A DNA stretch of 64,000 nt from Treponema bryantii. GTDB taxonomy: Bacteria; Spirochaetota; Spirochaetia; Treponematales; Treponemataceae. A program made the translations under genes and the position numbers. The stretch lies in the NCBI GenBank assembly GCA_015061465.1, contig SUWN01000001.1, positions 1 through 64,000 on the forward strand, written 5' to 3'. The notes beneath the pieces were generated by a model. That model did not search any database, was not told the DNA's origin, and saw only the letters and a list, made by a program, of their open reading frames with translations. Position 1 is the first letter of the stretch; the number at the start of each line of letters is the position of its first letter. Positions 23,251 through 32,593 of this stretch are shown here, piece by piece.

Positions 23251-24852
23251 CTACGAAATTAATTTTTCAACAGCTGCTTTTTCAATTGCAAGGCAATCCA
23301 TATAACGTTTATAGAAAATATCAAAACTTTCAATAAGTTCTTTTTCTGCATCTGAAGTTGTCTTTTTGCAAGAGCCAAAAACTTTATTGTTTAAGAAATC
23401 TGCAAGTGAATCACTAGAATTTTCTGCTGCATAAGAAGCCAAAATTGCCATTCCCCAAGGTCCACCTTCACCTGCAGTTTCCATTGCACTTACGCTTGTT
23501 TTCATTGCTGCTGCCATATATTTTAATCCTGCTTGAGTTTTAAAATATCCTCCAGCACCAGTCATACTTGCAACTTCAACATTTTCTTTATAAAGAATAT
23601 CCATTCCACAACGCAAAGCTCCAAGAGAACTAAACATCAAAGTGCGCATAAAGTTTGCCAAAGAAAAGTTTGCATTTTCGCTACGAGCAAAAAGAGGACG
23701 TCCAGAAGTAAATCCTGTAATAGTTTCTCCAGAAAGATAGTTGTAAGCAAGCAATCCACCACAATCTTTATCTGCTTCAAGTGATTTTGTAATCAATTTT
23801 TCGTAAAAATCCCCAAGAGGAGCAGAGAATCCCATTGTTTTTACAACTTCATCAAAAAGATTAATCCAGTAGTTGTGTTCTCCAGTACAGTTATTTGCGT
23901 GAACCATCGCCACAGGATATCCATCTGGAGTAGTTACAATATCAATAATTCCAGGATAAACTTTTTGCAAATCTTTTTCCAGAACAACCATGCTAAATAC
24001 AGAAGTTCCTGCACTAATGTTACCTGTTTTTGGTTTTACAGAATTTGTTCCAACCATACCAGTTCCTGCGTCACCTTCTGGGGCACATAAAGGAATACCA
24101 GCTTGTAAGTCGCCAGTTGGATCAAGGAACAACGCACCTTCTTTAGAAAGATTTCCAGCAGCTTTACCTGCATTTACAACTTTTGGGAAAACTTTGTTAA
24201 TTTCAAAACCAAAAGCTTTTACTTCTGGCAAAGCTTCAAATTTTTTGCAATATTCAGGATTATAAATTACATCATCTTTTGAAGAACCAAAACAAACTGG
24301 GAACATTCCCGAAGCATCTCCTGTTCCAATCACTTTTTCTCCAGTTAACTTCCAATGAATGTAAGCAGCCAAAGTTGCCACAAAATCAACATTTTTAATG
24401 TGCTCTTCTTTTTTCAAAATTGCCTGATAAAAGTGCGAAATTGACCAACGTTCAGGAATAGGGTAGTTAAAAAGCCCAGAAAGTTTTTCAGAAGCTTCAC
24501 CAGTAATTGTATTACGCCAAGTTCTAAAAGGAACCAAAAGATTTCCGTCTTTATCAAAAGCCAAATATCCGTGCATCATTGCCGAAACACCAGCACTTTT
24601 GAATTTTGTAAGTTTAATTCCATATTTTTCTTGAACATCTTTTTTCAAATCAGCATAACAAGTCTGAAGTCCTTCATGAATTTGTTCAAGAGGATAAGTC
24701 CAAATCCCATTTTCTAAGGAATTTTCCCAAGTAAAAGAACCGTTTGCAATTGGTTCATATTTGTCGTTAATCAAAACCGCTTTAATGCGAGTAGAGCCAA
24801 ATTCAATACCTAAAACTGCGTTTCCGCTTTCAATAATTTCTTTGTTTTCCAT
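23251..24852 (-). CDS. FGGY-family carbohydrate kinase (ribulokinase type)
   Basis: 533 aa from ATG 24852 (MENKEIIESGNAVLGIEFGS). The ORF start at 24936 adds a spurious hydrophobic leader upstream of the promoter. Features: VLGIEFGSTRIKAV phosphate loop, SAMMHGYLAFD, FRTWRNTITGEA, PEGDAGTGMVGTNSV, NISAGTSVF and METAGEGGPWGMAIL. It matches the ribulokinase-like clade known from Bacteroides. With AraD it would feed L-ribulose into the pentose-phosphate pool. No L-arabinose isomerase is in the window. The strong operator-like palindrome upstream suggests sugar-responsive repression. Confidence 0.88.
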   Translation of the reverse strand: MENKEIIESGNAVLGIEFGSTRIKAVLINDKYEPIANGSFTWENSLENGIWTYPLEQIHEGLQTCYADLKKDVQEKYGIKLTKFKSAGVSAMMHGYLAFDKDGNLLVPFRTWRNTITGEASEKLSGLFNYPIPERWSISHFYQAILKKEEHIKNVDFVATLAAYIHWKLTGEKVIGTGDASGMFPVCFGSSKDDVIYNPEYCKKFEALPEVKAFGFEINKVFPKVVNAGKAAGNLSKEGALFLDPTGDLQAGIPLCAPEGDAGTGMVGTNSVKPKTGNISAGTSVFSMVVLEKDLQKVYPGIIDIVTTPDGYPVAMVHANNCTGEHNYWINLFDEVVKTMGFSAPLGDFYEKLITKSLEADKDCGGLLAYNYLSGETITGFTSGRPLFARSENANFSLANFMRTLMFSSLGALRCGMDILYKENVEVASMTGAGGYFKTQAGLKYMAAAMKTSVSAMETAGEGGPWGMAILASYAAENSSDSLADFLNNKVFGSCKKTTSDAEKELIESFDIFYKRYMDCLAIEKAAVEKLIS

Positions 24853-24859
24853 AAAAAAC

Positions 24860-24884
24860 ATTATAATACAAGTAAAACGTTTTA
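24860..24884 (-). promoter_or_regulatory. ribulokinase promoter with LacI-type operator
   Basis: TAAAACGTTTTA (24873-24884) is a perfect 12-bp palindrome with the central CG typical of LacI-family operators. It lies between a weak -35 and TATAAT (24865-24860), which itself is 7 nt before the ATG, implying a leaderless mRNA repressed by a LacI-type regulator. Confidence 0.55.
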
Positions 24885-24971
24885 TAAAGAAATAAATGTA
24901 TAAAAAAATCAAGTAATTTAAGATAAAATTCAACATTGAAAAAAAATCGTAATTGTATTATCACAATAAAT

Positions 24972-26150
24972 ATGAATTACAATAATTTGCAAAATATTCA
25001 GAACGCTCTAAATCTTGGTGTAAAAAATAAAAAGATTGTTGGAGCAAGTTGTTTAGTTTTTCACGATGGAAAAGAAAGAGGATTTTGGCACTCTGGGTTT
25101 GCCGATGTAGAAAACAAAAAGGAATTTTCACGGGATACGATAATTCGTCTTTATTCTATGTCAAAACCAGTTACTTCCGTTGCAGCAATGATTCTAATTG
25201 AACGAGGAATTTTGGATTTTACAGATGAAGTTTCACAATATATTCCAGAATTTGCTGATTTAACAGTTTGTAAAGACGGAAAGATTCAAAAATCATCACG
25301 TCCACTTTTGATTCAAGATTTGTTGAATATGACAAGCGGTTATACTTATGGCGGAAATGAAGATGAAGGGCAAAAACAAACTTCTGCGTTGTTGTCAGAA
25401 TTAAATCAATCAGTTCTTGAAAAAAATGATATTTCTACACTGGAAGTTGCAAAACGTCTTGCAAAAATTCCTGTTTCTTTTGAACCAGGAACTGATTATC
25501 AATACGGACTTTCCGCAGATATTATGGGCGCTGTTATAGAAGTTGCTTCCGGAATGAAGTACAGTGAATTTTTGAAAAAAGAAATTTTTGAACCACTTGG
25601 AATGAATGACACTGGATTTTTTGTTCCTCAAGAAAAACTAAATCGTCTTGCAAAAGTTTATAGTCGCTATGATTTGAGTTTATTTACTTCTTGTAATTTG
25701 GGCATTCAAGATAAAATGAATGTTGAACCTGCCTTTGAATCTGGTGGTGCAGGCTTGGTAAGTACAATTGATGATTATATGAAATTTTGTATAATGCTTG
25801 TTTCAAAAGGTATTTACAACGGAAAAAGAATCTTGCAAGAAAAAACTGTTGAATATTTGAGCCGCGCAAAACTTCGGGATAATTTACAAAAATGTTTTGA
25901 TAACAAGATGGAACATTGGGCTGGTTATTCTTATGCAAATTTTATGAGAGTTTGTGTAGATAGTGGAAAATGCGCTTCTATGGCGGCTCAAAATAATGAA
26001 TTTGGTTGGGATGGATGGCTTGGTCCTTTTATGGCAATTGATTTAGAAAATAAACTTGCATTTGTTTATTTTCAGCAGATGACAGACACAGGATTTTCTT
26101 ATGTAAGTCGTCGTTGCAAAAACATAATTTATTCATCTCTATTGAATTAA
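24972..26150 (+). CDS. serine beta-lactamase-like / class C penicillin-binding-like hydrolase
   Basis: 392 aa from ATG 24972; the ORF start at 24936 is a TTG in the divergent promoter region. The fold motif SxxK is present (LYSMSKPVTS, catalytic Ser). A Tyr motif appears as YQYGLSADI, followed by FEPLGMNDTGFF and ESGGAGLVSTIDDYMKF. No signal peptide is seen, so it is probably cytoplasmic and acts as an esterase or peptidase-like hydrolase rather than as antibiotic resistance. Substrate unknown. Divergent from the ribulokinase gene. Confidence 0.85.
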   Translation: MNYNNLQNIQNALNLGVKNKKIVGASCLVFHDGKERGFWHSGFADVENKKEFSRDTIIRLYSMSKPVTSVAAMILIERGILDFTDEVSQYIPEFADLTVCKDGKIQKSSRPLLIQDLLNMTSGYTYGGNEDEGQKQTSALLSELNQSVLEKNDISTLEVAKRLAKIPVSFEPGTDYQYGLSADIMGAVIEVASGMKYSEFLKKEIFEPLGMNDTGFFVPQEKLNRLAKVYSRYDLSLFTSCNLGIQDKMNVEPAFESGGAGLVSTIDDYMKFCIMLVSKGIYNGKRILQEKTVEYLSRAKLRDNLQKCFDNKMEHWAGYSYANFMRVCVDSGKCASMAAQNNEFGWDGWLGPFMAIDLENKLAFVYFQQMTDTGFSYVSRRCKNIIYSSLLN

Positions 26151-26170
26151 AACTTTTTTTTCTATATAAT
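26142..26170 (+). promoter_or_regulatory. promoter of rpoZ-miaA
   Basis: TTGAAT (26142-26147), 17-bp spacer, TATAAT (26165-26170), overlapping the end of the beta-lactamase-like gene. Confidence 0.7.
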
Positions 26171-26204
26171 TATGTGATAACTTGGGTTTTGTGGAGGTAA
26201 AAAA

Positions 26205-26402
26205 TTGATTTTTCCATTGGAACAATTAGTAGAATTTAATAGCAATATTTATGAAATTACAGTTGCAGCAAGTCGTCGTGCCTATCAGATGGCAAAAATT
26301 AACGATCCAGAAATTGAAGCAAATTCTGATAAAGTAGTTTGTGTTGCAGCAAAACAACTTTTTAATAAAAAGGTAAATTATCATATTGAACAAAAACAAT
26401 AA
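26205..26402 (+). CDS. rpoZ: RNA polymerase omega subunit
   Basis: 65 aa from a TTG start with TGGAGG seven nt upstream. It contains the omega-family segment SNIYEITVAASRRAYQMAK followed by VCVAAKQLFNKKV. It stabilises the beta' subunit in RNA polymerase assembly. The last 17 nt overlap miaA, indicating translational coupling. Confidence 0.8.
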   Translation: MIFPLEQLVEFNSNIYEITVAASRRAYQMAKINDPEIEANSDKVVCVAAKQLFNKKVNYHIEQKQ

Positions 26403-27366
26403 AAAAGCAAAAATTCCTGTTGTAGTAATTTTTGCTCCCACCGCGTCGGGAAAGACTGCTCTAACTTATGAATTATTTTGTGAGAAGGGCAGTCAATTTT
26501 TTTTAAACGATAAATCTAAAATCTCGTCTGCGCAAATTATAAGTGCGGATTCCATGCAAGTTTACAAAGGAATGGATATTGGAACTGCAAAACCAACTCC
26601 CGAATTTTGTAAAGATATTCCACATCATTTAATTGATTTAGTTTTGCCTGATGTTCAATTCAACGTAAGTGATTTTGTTGATTTGGCAGATAAAAAATGC
26701 AAAGAACTTTGGCAAAAAAATATTTTACCTGTTGTTGTTGGCGGAACTGGTTTTTATATAAGAAATTTTTTGTTTGGAAATCCTAAAACTCCCGAATCAA
26801 ATGAATTAATCAGAAATCAACTAAAAGAAAAATTAGAACGCGTTGGAAATCAAGCGATGTACGCAGAATTGCAGACAATTGATTTAGCAAGCGCAGAAAA
26901 AATCCACGTAAATGATTCATATAGAATTTTAAGAGCATTGGAAGTTTTTTACACGACTGGAAAAAAAAGAAGCGATTTTTCTGTTCATAACGAATTTAGG
27001 GATGAATATGAATTTTTGTTCATTGTTTTGGAACCTCCGCGCGATGTTTTGTACGAAAGGATAAAAAAACGTGTTGATATAATGTTTGACCAAGGTTTAC
27101 AAGATGAAATTCAAACTTTGAAAAAACAAGGTTATACAATCGATACTCCGGGAATGAAAGCGATTGGATATAAAGAGTTTTTTATGGAAGAAAATATTGA
27201 AAAAATCAAATATTCAATAAAACACAACAGTTGCAAATATGCAAAAAAACAATATACATATATAAAAGATATTCCTGGTAGTAAAATCATTGAATATCAA
27301 GCAACTCAAGATGATATTGCTAAAGTAAAAAATGAAATTATAAAGTTCATAGAAAATTCTTTGTAA
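26386..27366 (+). CDS. miaA: tRNA dimethylallyltransferase MiaA
   Basis: 326 aa from a TTG start inside the rpoZ 3' end. P-loop FAPTASGKTAL (~20), SADSMQVYKGMDIGTAKPT, PHHLIDLV, FNVSDF and VVGGTGFYIRNFLFG are diagnostic. MiaA transfers the dimethylallyl group to A37 of tRNAs that read UNN codons. Its substrate comes from the isoprenoid pathway, whose first enzyme (dxs) is encoded just downstream. Confidence 0.93.
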   Translation: MNKNNKKAKIPVVVIFAPTASGKTALTYELFCEKGSQFFLNDKSKISSAQIISADSMQVYKGMDIGTAKPTPEFCKDIPHHLIDLVLPDVQFNVSDFVDLADKKCKELWQKNILPVVVGGTGFYIRNFLFGNPKTPESNELIRNQLKEKLERVGNQAMYAELQTIDLASAEKIHVNDSYRILRALEVFYTTGKKRSDFSVHNEFRDEYEFLFIVLEPPRDVLYERIKKRVDIMFDQGLQDEIQTLKKQGYTIDTPGMKAIGYKEFFMEENIEKIKYSIKHNSCKYAKKQYTYIKDIPGSKIIEYQATQDDIAKVKNEIIKFIENSL

Positions 27367-27379
27367 AAAACTTTTTCTA

Positions 27380-27408
27380 TTGACCTAAATCAATTTTTTT
27401 GAGATAAT
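27380..27408 (+). promoter_or_regulatory. promoter of the small basic protein gene
   Basis: TTGACC (27380-27385), 17-bp spacer, GATAAT (27403-27408). AAGGAG at 27432-27437 serves the GTG start. Confidence 0.7.
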
Positions 27409-27444
27409 ACTAACACTTTATATAAAGTTTTAAGGAGTGCCATC

Positions 27445-27534
27445 GTGCCTTGTGGAAAGAAAAGAAAACGCCAGAAGATGGCGACACATAAGCGAAAGAA
27501 GATGCTTAGACGTAATCGACATAAGAGCAAGTAA
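27445..27534 (+). CDS. small basic AURKAIP1/COX24-domain ribosomal-type protein
   Basis: 29 aa from a GTG start, too short for the ORF track: PCGKKRKRQKMATHKRKKML then RRNRHKSK. The KxxxHKxRKxxRxxRHK pattern matches the AURKAIP1/COX24 family, known as very small basic proteins of the small ribosomal subunit. It has its own near-consensus promoter, AAGGAG ribosome-binding site and a strong terminator, so it is a monocistronic gene. The family assignment rests on motif memory. Confidence 0.8.
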   Translation: MPCGKKRKRQKMATHKRKKMLRRNRHKSK

Positions 27535-27563
27535 GCTTTTAGGTTGGACATTTTGTGTCAGAT

Positions 27564-27604
27564 AGACCGCGATAGTTTTTTAACTGACGCGGTCTTTTTT
27601 TTTA
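27564..27604 (+). terminator. terminator after the small basic protein gene
   Basis: AGACCGCG and CGCGGTCT form a GC-rich stem followed by a run of T. Confidence 0.9.
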
Positions 27605-27626
27605 GAAGAATAATTTGTTCATTACA

Positions 27627-27655
27627 TTGATTTGTATCCATAATCAGTTTATGAT
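27627..27655 (+). promoter_or_regulatory. promoter of the dxs operon
   Basis: TTGATT (27627-27632), 17-bp spacer, TATGAT (27650-27655), 30 bp upstream of the TTG start of dxs. Confidence 0.5.
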
Positions 27656-27685
27656 GTTATATAGATAAAAAATAAGGTTTGAATT

Positions 27686-29587
27686 TTGTTAGCTAGAATT
27701 GATTCGCCAGAAGATATAAAAAACTTGTCGCAAAAACAAATAGATGAACTTTCTCAAGAAATCAGAAAAACAATAATTGATGTTGTTGGAAAAAACGGCG
27801 GGCATTTGGCAAGTAATTTAGGTGTTGTAGAATTAACAATCGCTTTACATAGAGTTTTTAATTCACCACAAGATGCAATTATTTGGGACGTTAGTCATCA
27901 GTGTTATGCTCACAAATTATTGACAGGTCGCTATAAAAATTTTTCATCTTTACGCCAAAAAGACGGTATTTCAGGTTTTACAAATCCAAATGAAAATTCT
28001 GCTGATTATTTTATTTCTGGACACGCATCAACTTCAATTTCTTCTGCATTAGGATTATTAGTTGCTCGTAAACTTCAAAATGATGAAGGAAAAGTAATTG
28101 CAGTTATTGGCGATGGTGCGCTTACAGGTGGCTTAGCTTTTGAAGGTTTGTGTCATGCAGGCCAACTTTATAAAAATTTGATTGTAATTTTGAATGATAA
28201 TCAAATGTCTATTGACCATAACGACGGTGTAATTTCTAGATATTTGAGTAGACTTTCAATGTCTCATCAATATCAATTTTTTAGATATTCAATAGATAAA
28301 ATAATTGATAAAATTCCTTTGTTCAGTAAAGGAATAAAGAAATTCATTTTTAGATTTAAACGTTCGCTAAAAGGACTTTTTTTAACAAACAATTTGTTTA
28401 CAGATTTAGGTTTTGAATATGTTGGGCCTCTTGATGGACATGATGAAAAAAGTTTGGAAATTGTTCTTCAAAAAGTAAAAAACTTAAACAGACCTGTTGT
28501 TGTTCATGTTGTTACAAAAAAAGGGAAAGGTTATAGCCCTGCAGAAAATAATCCTGAAGTTTTTCATGGAGTAGGACCTTTTTGTATTAGCGACGGAACA
28601 GTTGAAAAATTTGATACATTAAGTTTTACAGAAGTATTCAGCAATTGTATGATTGATTTAGCTGATAAAAACGAAAAAATTGTCGGAATTACAGCGGCCA
28701 TGGCAAAAGGAACTGGACTTTCGGCTTTTTCTAGAAAATATCCAAATAGATTTTTTGATGTTGGGATAGCAGAAGAACACGCTGTAACTTTTGCTGGCGG
28801 TTTGGCTGTTGGCGGAATGATTCCTGTTGTTTGTATTTATTCCACATTTATTCAGCGCTCAATTGACCAAATAATTCACGATGTAACTTTACAAAATGCT
28901 CACGTTATTTTTATGTTAGACAGAGCGGGTGCAGTTCCTTCTGACGGAGTAACTCATCAAGGAATTTTTGATATTTCTTTATTAAGACCAATTCCAAAAT
29001 TGAATATTTTAAGTGTTGCAAGTGCAGATGATTTAAAATTGTGTTTGGAATGGGCGAGTGAATCTAAATATGCAACTGTTATTCGTTATCCAAAACTTTC
29101 TTGCCCAACAGAGTTACCTCAATTTAAAACTTCGGTAGAAATTGGAAGAGGAATTCTTATTCCATGTTCAGAAATTATTATTGAAAATATTTCGGAAGTT
29201 GAATTGGAAAATCGCAAAAATAAAATTCTTGTTGTTTCAACAGGCGGAATGTTTAACGAAGTTCACACTGCTGTTCGTGCGACTTTGATGGATAACGGAT
29301 ATTCTGACATTTATTTATTACGATTTATAAAACCAATCGATTTAGATTATTTCTGGCAAATTGTACAAAAATATCACGGTGTAGTATTTGTAGAAGATGG
29401 CGTTCAAATTGGTGGAATCAGTGAATATTTAAATAGTTTCTTGCTGGAAAATAATTTTACAAATACAAAAATTTTAGCGTTTGAAGATAAATTTTATGAA
29501 CACGGAAGCCGATTTGATGTTTGTAAATGTGCAAATTTAACTTCGCAGGATATTGCATCTGCCATAAAAGAATTATCTGCAAAATAA
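27686..29587 (+). CDS. dxs: 1-deoxy-D-xylulose-5-phosphate synthase
   Basis: 633 aa from a TTG start with AAGG upstream. Features: GGHLASNLGVVELTIALH, WDVSHQCYAHKLLTGR, the thiamine-diphosphate motif GDGALTGG...NDNQMSI, FFDVGIAEEHAVTFAGG and DRAGAVPSDGVTHQG. It condenses pyruvate and glyceraldehyde-3-phosphate as the first step of the MEP isoprenoid pathway. folP follows after 21 bp, beginning a long operon. Confidence 0.96.
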   Translation: MLARIDSPEDIKNLSQKQIDELSQEIRKTIIDVVGKNGGHLASNLGVVELTIALHRVFNSPQDAIIWDVSHQCYAHKLLTGRYKNFSSLRQKDGISGFTNPNENSADYFISGHASTSISSALGLLVARKLQNDEGKVIAVIGDGALTGGLAFEGLCHAGQLYKNLIVILNDNQMSIDHNDGVISRYLSRLSMSHQYQFFRYSIDKIIDKIPLFSKGIKKFIFRFKRSLKGLFLTNNLFTDLGFEYVGPLDGHDEKSLEIVLQKVKNLNRPVVVHVVTKKGKGYSPAENNPEVFHGVGPFCISDGTVEKFDTLSFTEVFSNCMIDLADKNEKIVGITAAMAKGTGLSAFSRKYPNRFFDVGIAEEHAVTFAGGLAVGGMIPVVCIYSTFIQRSIDQIIHDVTLQNAHVIFMLDRAGAVPSDGVTHQGIFDISLLRPIPKLNILSVASADDLKLCLEWASESKYATVIRYPKLSCPTELPQFKTSVEIGRGILIPCSEIIIENISEVELENRKNKILVVSTGGMFNEVHTAVRATLMDNGYSDIYLLRFIKPIDLDYFWQIVQKYHGVVFVEDGVQIGGISEYLNSFLLENNFTNTKILAFEDKFYEHGSRFDVCKCANLTSQDIASAIKELSAK

Positions 29588-29608
29588 ATTTTTATTTGGA
29601 GAAATCAA

Positions 29609-30415
29609 ATGCTTTCATTACAAATTGGAACAAAAAAAATAGCAACTGAACGACCTTCTTTTGTTATGGGAATCTGTAATGCAACTTCTGATTCATTTTA
29701 TAAAAAAAGCCGTGGTGGAATAAAAAAAGCATTTGAATTAATTGAGCAAGGCGCTGATATTATTGATATTGGCGCTGAATCTACTCGCCCGGGATTTTCA
29801 GAAATTTCTAGCGAAGAACAAATAAAAAAAATCATTCCGATTATAAAAGCGATTAGAAAAAAATCCGACATTCCAATTTCTGTTGATACACGAAGTTCTG
29901 TTGTAATGAGCGCTGCAATTAATGAAGGCGCAGATATTTTAAATGATGTTTCATCGTTATCAAGCGACAAAAAAATGATTGATATTCTACAAAATAATGA
30001 AATTTCTGTAATTTTAATGCACGGATTCATGCAGAATGAAGATAAAAAATCATCAGTTGATATTGTAAAAGAAGTTTCTGATTTTTTTTATAAAAAGATT
30101 GAATTTCTAAAAGAAAATGACATCGATTTATCCAAAGTTATTTTAGATCCGGGAATTGGTTTTGGAAAAACTTTTGAAGAAAATATTGAATTAATCAAAA
30201 ATCCTCAAAAAATCTGTAATAATGAATTTCCTGTTTTGATGGCTCTTTCTAGAAAACGATGTATTGGAGCGATGACAAATAAAGAAGTTGAAGACAGGCT
30301 TGTTGGTACAATTTCTGCAAATGTTTTTTCTGTAATAAATGGTGCAAAAATAATTAGAGTTCATGACGTTTGGCAAGCAATAGATTCTATGAATGTTCTG
30401 AAATATATGTTATAA
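29609..30415 (+). CDS. folP: dihydropteroate synthase
   Basis: 268 aa. VMGICNATSDSFYKKSRGG is the N-terminal signature with two changes from the common GILNVTPDSF. IIDIGAESTRPG, ISVDTRSS, ILNDVSSLS and VILDPGIGFGKT follow, and the C-terminal IIRVHDVW is the usual family end. It joins p-aminobenzoate to the pterin in folate synthesis. It is 11 bp upstream of cdaA, an arrangement with cdaA seen in several bacteria. Confidence 0.93.
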   Translation: MLSLQIGTKKIATERPSFVMGICNATSDSFYKKSRGGIKKAFELIEQGADIIDIGAESTRPGFSEISSEEQIKKIIPIIKAIRKKSDIPISVDTRSSVVMSAAINEGADILNDVSSLSSDKKMIDILQNNEISVILMHGFMQNEDKKSSVDIVKEVSDFFYKKIEFLKENDIDLSKVILDPGIGFGKTFEENIELIKNPQKICNNEFPVLMALSRKRCIGAMTNKEVEDRLVGTISANVFSVINGAKIIRVHDVWQAIDSMNVLKYML

Positions 30416-30425
30416 TATAAAAAGT

Positions 30426-31241
30426 ATGGAAATTTCAAATAAGTTGTCTTACATTTACGGATTTATAAGTCCAATTTTAGACATTTTAATTCTTGCTGTT
30501 TTGATTTACAAAGCATACGATTTTATGTCTAAAACAAATAGTATTCAAATTTTAAAAGCAGCGATTATTGTTTTGATTGCTTATGCAGCTGCTTATTTTT
30601 TAAAATTAAATACAGTTCTTTGGTTGCTAAATATTATTGCTCCAGGATTGATTATTGCTTTTGCAGTTATTTTCCAGCCAGAAATCAGAAAATTGTTCTT
30701 AAAAATTGGGCAAAGTAAATGGTTTGCTTTTGGTAGTCGTTCTAAACATACTTATGTAGATTCCGTACTTGTTGCAGCTGAAATGCTTTCTAAACAAAAA
30801 AGAGGAATGCTTGCTGTATTTATTCGTCACACAAAAGTTGATAACTATATGCAATCGGGAACAAAATTAAATGCCGATTTATCATCAAATCTTCTTGTTA
30901 CAATTTTTGGAATGGATACACCTCTTCACGATGGCGCTTGTTTTATTCAAGGTGGAAAACTTGTTGCCGCAGGTTGTTTTTTGCCATTAAGTGAAGTTTA
31001 TGATATTAAAAAAACATTCGGAACTCGTCACCGTGCTGCATTGGGGCTTTCTGAATTAACTGATGCAGTTGTTCTTGTAGTTTCTGAAGAAACAGGTGCA
31101 ATTAGTTTGGCGTATGATTCCAAACTTCACTATGATTTATCAATGACAGAATTAACAAAAACATTGGAAAATCTTTTGGAAATTACCCCAGAATCTTACA
31201 ATATGGAGGACACAATAGATGAAAGTAAACCAATTGTTTGA
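30426..31241 (+). CDS. cdaA: diadenylate cyclase CdaA
   Basis: 271 aa. Three N-terminal membrane helices (~13-33, 40-57, 60-80) are followed by the DAC domain with DGACFIQGGKLVAAGCFLPL and GTRHRAALGLSE, the DGA and RHR catalytic motifs. It makes c-di-AMP from two ATP at the membrane. It overlaps the ybbR-type gene by 23 nt, the conserved cdaA-cdaR coupling. Confidence 0.95.
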   Translation: MEISNKLSYIYGFISPILDILILAVLIYKAYDFMSKTNSIQILKAAIIVLIAYAAAYFLKLNTVLWLLNIIAPGLIIAFAVIFQPEIRKLFLKIGQSKWFAFGSRSKHTYVDSVLVAAEMLSKQKRGMLAVFIRHTKVDNYMQSGTKLNADLSSNLLVTIFGMDTPLHDGACFIQGGKLVAAGCFLPLSEVYDIKKTFGTRHRAALGLSELTDAVVLVVSEETGAISLAYDSKLHYDLSMTELTKTLENLLEITPESYNMEDTIDESKPIV

Positions 31242-32208
31242 AAAACTCATTGATAAATGGCCTATTAAAGTTATCTGTTTAATAATCGCAATTTTTTTGT
31301 ATATTATAAATTTAACTTCAAATGTAGAAAAAAAATCTTTTGTTTTGCCTTTACACATTCAGGCAGAAGGTAATGTTACAAATGTTGGTTTTGTAAATCA
31401 AAAAGTAAAAGTTATTGTAAAAGTTAATGAATCTGATATTGCTAATGTTGCTAGTAGCGACTTTTATGCTTATGTAAATCTAAATTACGTTGAAACAAGT
31501 GGAACTTATAATATTCCTGTTCATGTAAATGTTTCTGATAAAGTAATGGCGATGAATCCTTTGGAAGTAAGAGTTGAACCTGAATATATTTCTATGAAAG
31601 TTGAAGAAAAATCAATGAAATTTGCAGAAATTCAGCCTTTGTTAGTTGGACAAGTTGCATACGGATATAAAATTTCAAATATCCAAGTAGAGCCTCCTTT
31701 TGTAGAAGTCGAAGGGCCAGCTTCAATGATAAAAGAAGTTGATTATATTTACACAGATAATATTGATGTTTCAAATTTACAAAGTGATATTCAGACTGAA
31801 GTATATTACAAACCTTTAAATAAAATTATTTCTGTAAAAAATAAAGGCCCTTATCAAGTAGAATTGACTGTTGAAGAAGAAGAAATGACTCGTGAATTTA
31901 CAAATCTTCCTATTTTCCCAATAAATCTTTCTGATGATTTTGAACTTGATTCAGAACTTCCAAATACTTCTTTGATTTTAACAGGTTCTGTTTTAAATCT
32001 TGAAAATTATCAACTTTCCCCTCGTTCTATCTTTGTGGATTTTTCATTCATCACTGAACCTGGAACTTATGAAATCCCTGTAAATTATTCTGTGCCATCG
32101 GTTTTAAAAATCAAAGAAAAAGGCGTAGAAAAAATTTCGGTAACTGTTACAAAAAAAGTTCAAGAAGAACAAATTCCTGCAGAACAAACTTTGGAAGCAA
32201 CTGAATGA
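31219..32208 (+). CDS. cdaR: YbbR-domain protein CdaR, regulator of CdaA
   Basis: 329 aa with one N-terminal membrane helix (~17-34), then YbbR-type repeats (VEVEGPASMIKEVDYIYTDN, VKNKGPYQVELTVEEEE) outside the membrane. It pairs with and modulates the membrane diadenylate cyclase. It overlaps cdaA and, by 4 nt (ATGA), acpS. Confidence 0.88.
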   Translation: MKVNQLFEKLIDKWPIKVICLIIAIFLYIINLTSNVEKKSFVLPLHIQAEGNVTNVGFVNQKVKVIVKVNESDIANVASSDFYAYVNLNYVETSGTYNIPVHVNVSDKVMAMNPLEVRVEPEYISMKVEEKSMKFAEIQPLLVGQVAYGYKISNIQVEPPFVEVEGPASMIKEVDYIYTDNIDVSNLQSDIQTEVYYKPLNKIISVKNKGPYQVELTVEEEEMTREFTNLPIFPINLSDDFELDSELPNTSLILTGSVLNLENYQLSPRSIFVDFSFITEPGTYEIPVNYSVPSVLKIKEKGVEKISVTVTKKVQEEQIPAEQTLEATE

Positions 32209-32579
32209 TTTACGGAATAGGCGTTGATATTACAAAAGTTAGTCGCTTTGAAAAATGGTGTCAAAATCCTGATATAATCAGCCGATTTTTTAATAAAGAA
32301 GAAATCTGTTTTTCAAAAGAGCAAGATTCGCTTTGCCAATACTACGCGGCTAGGTTTGCTGCAAAAGAAGCGTTTTCTAAAGCGTTAGGAACTGGTATAA
32401 AGAATTTTTCGCTAAAAGATTTGTATATAAAAAATAATAAAGACGGAAAGCCTGAATTATTTTTTAACGATTCTGTAAAACAAATTTTGCAAAATCGTTG
32501 TGGTGAGTGTGTTGTTCATGTTTCTTTAAGTCACGAAACTGATTACGCAATCGCGTACGTTGTTATAGAAAAAATATAA
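32205..32579 (+). CDS. acpS: holo-[acyl-carrier-protein] synthase
   Basis: 124 aa. GIGVDITKVSRFEKW (metal-binding Asp), RFAAKEAFSKALGTG and HVSLSHETDYAIAYVV are the AcpS motifs. It attaches 4'-phosphopantetheine to ACP. It is translationally coupled to cdaR. Confidence 0.95.
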   Translation: MIYGIGVDITKVSRFEKWCQNPDIISRFFNKEEICFSKEQDSLCQYYAARFAAKEAFSKALGTGIKNFSLKDLYIKNNKDGKPELFFNDSVKQILQNRCGECVVHVSLSHETDYAIAYVVIEKI

Positions 32580-32593
32580 ATTGGAGGATAAGC

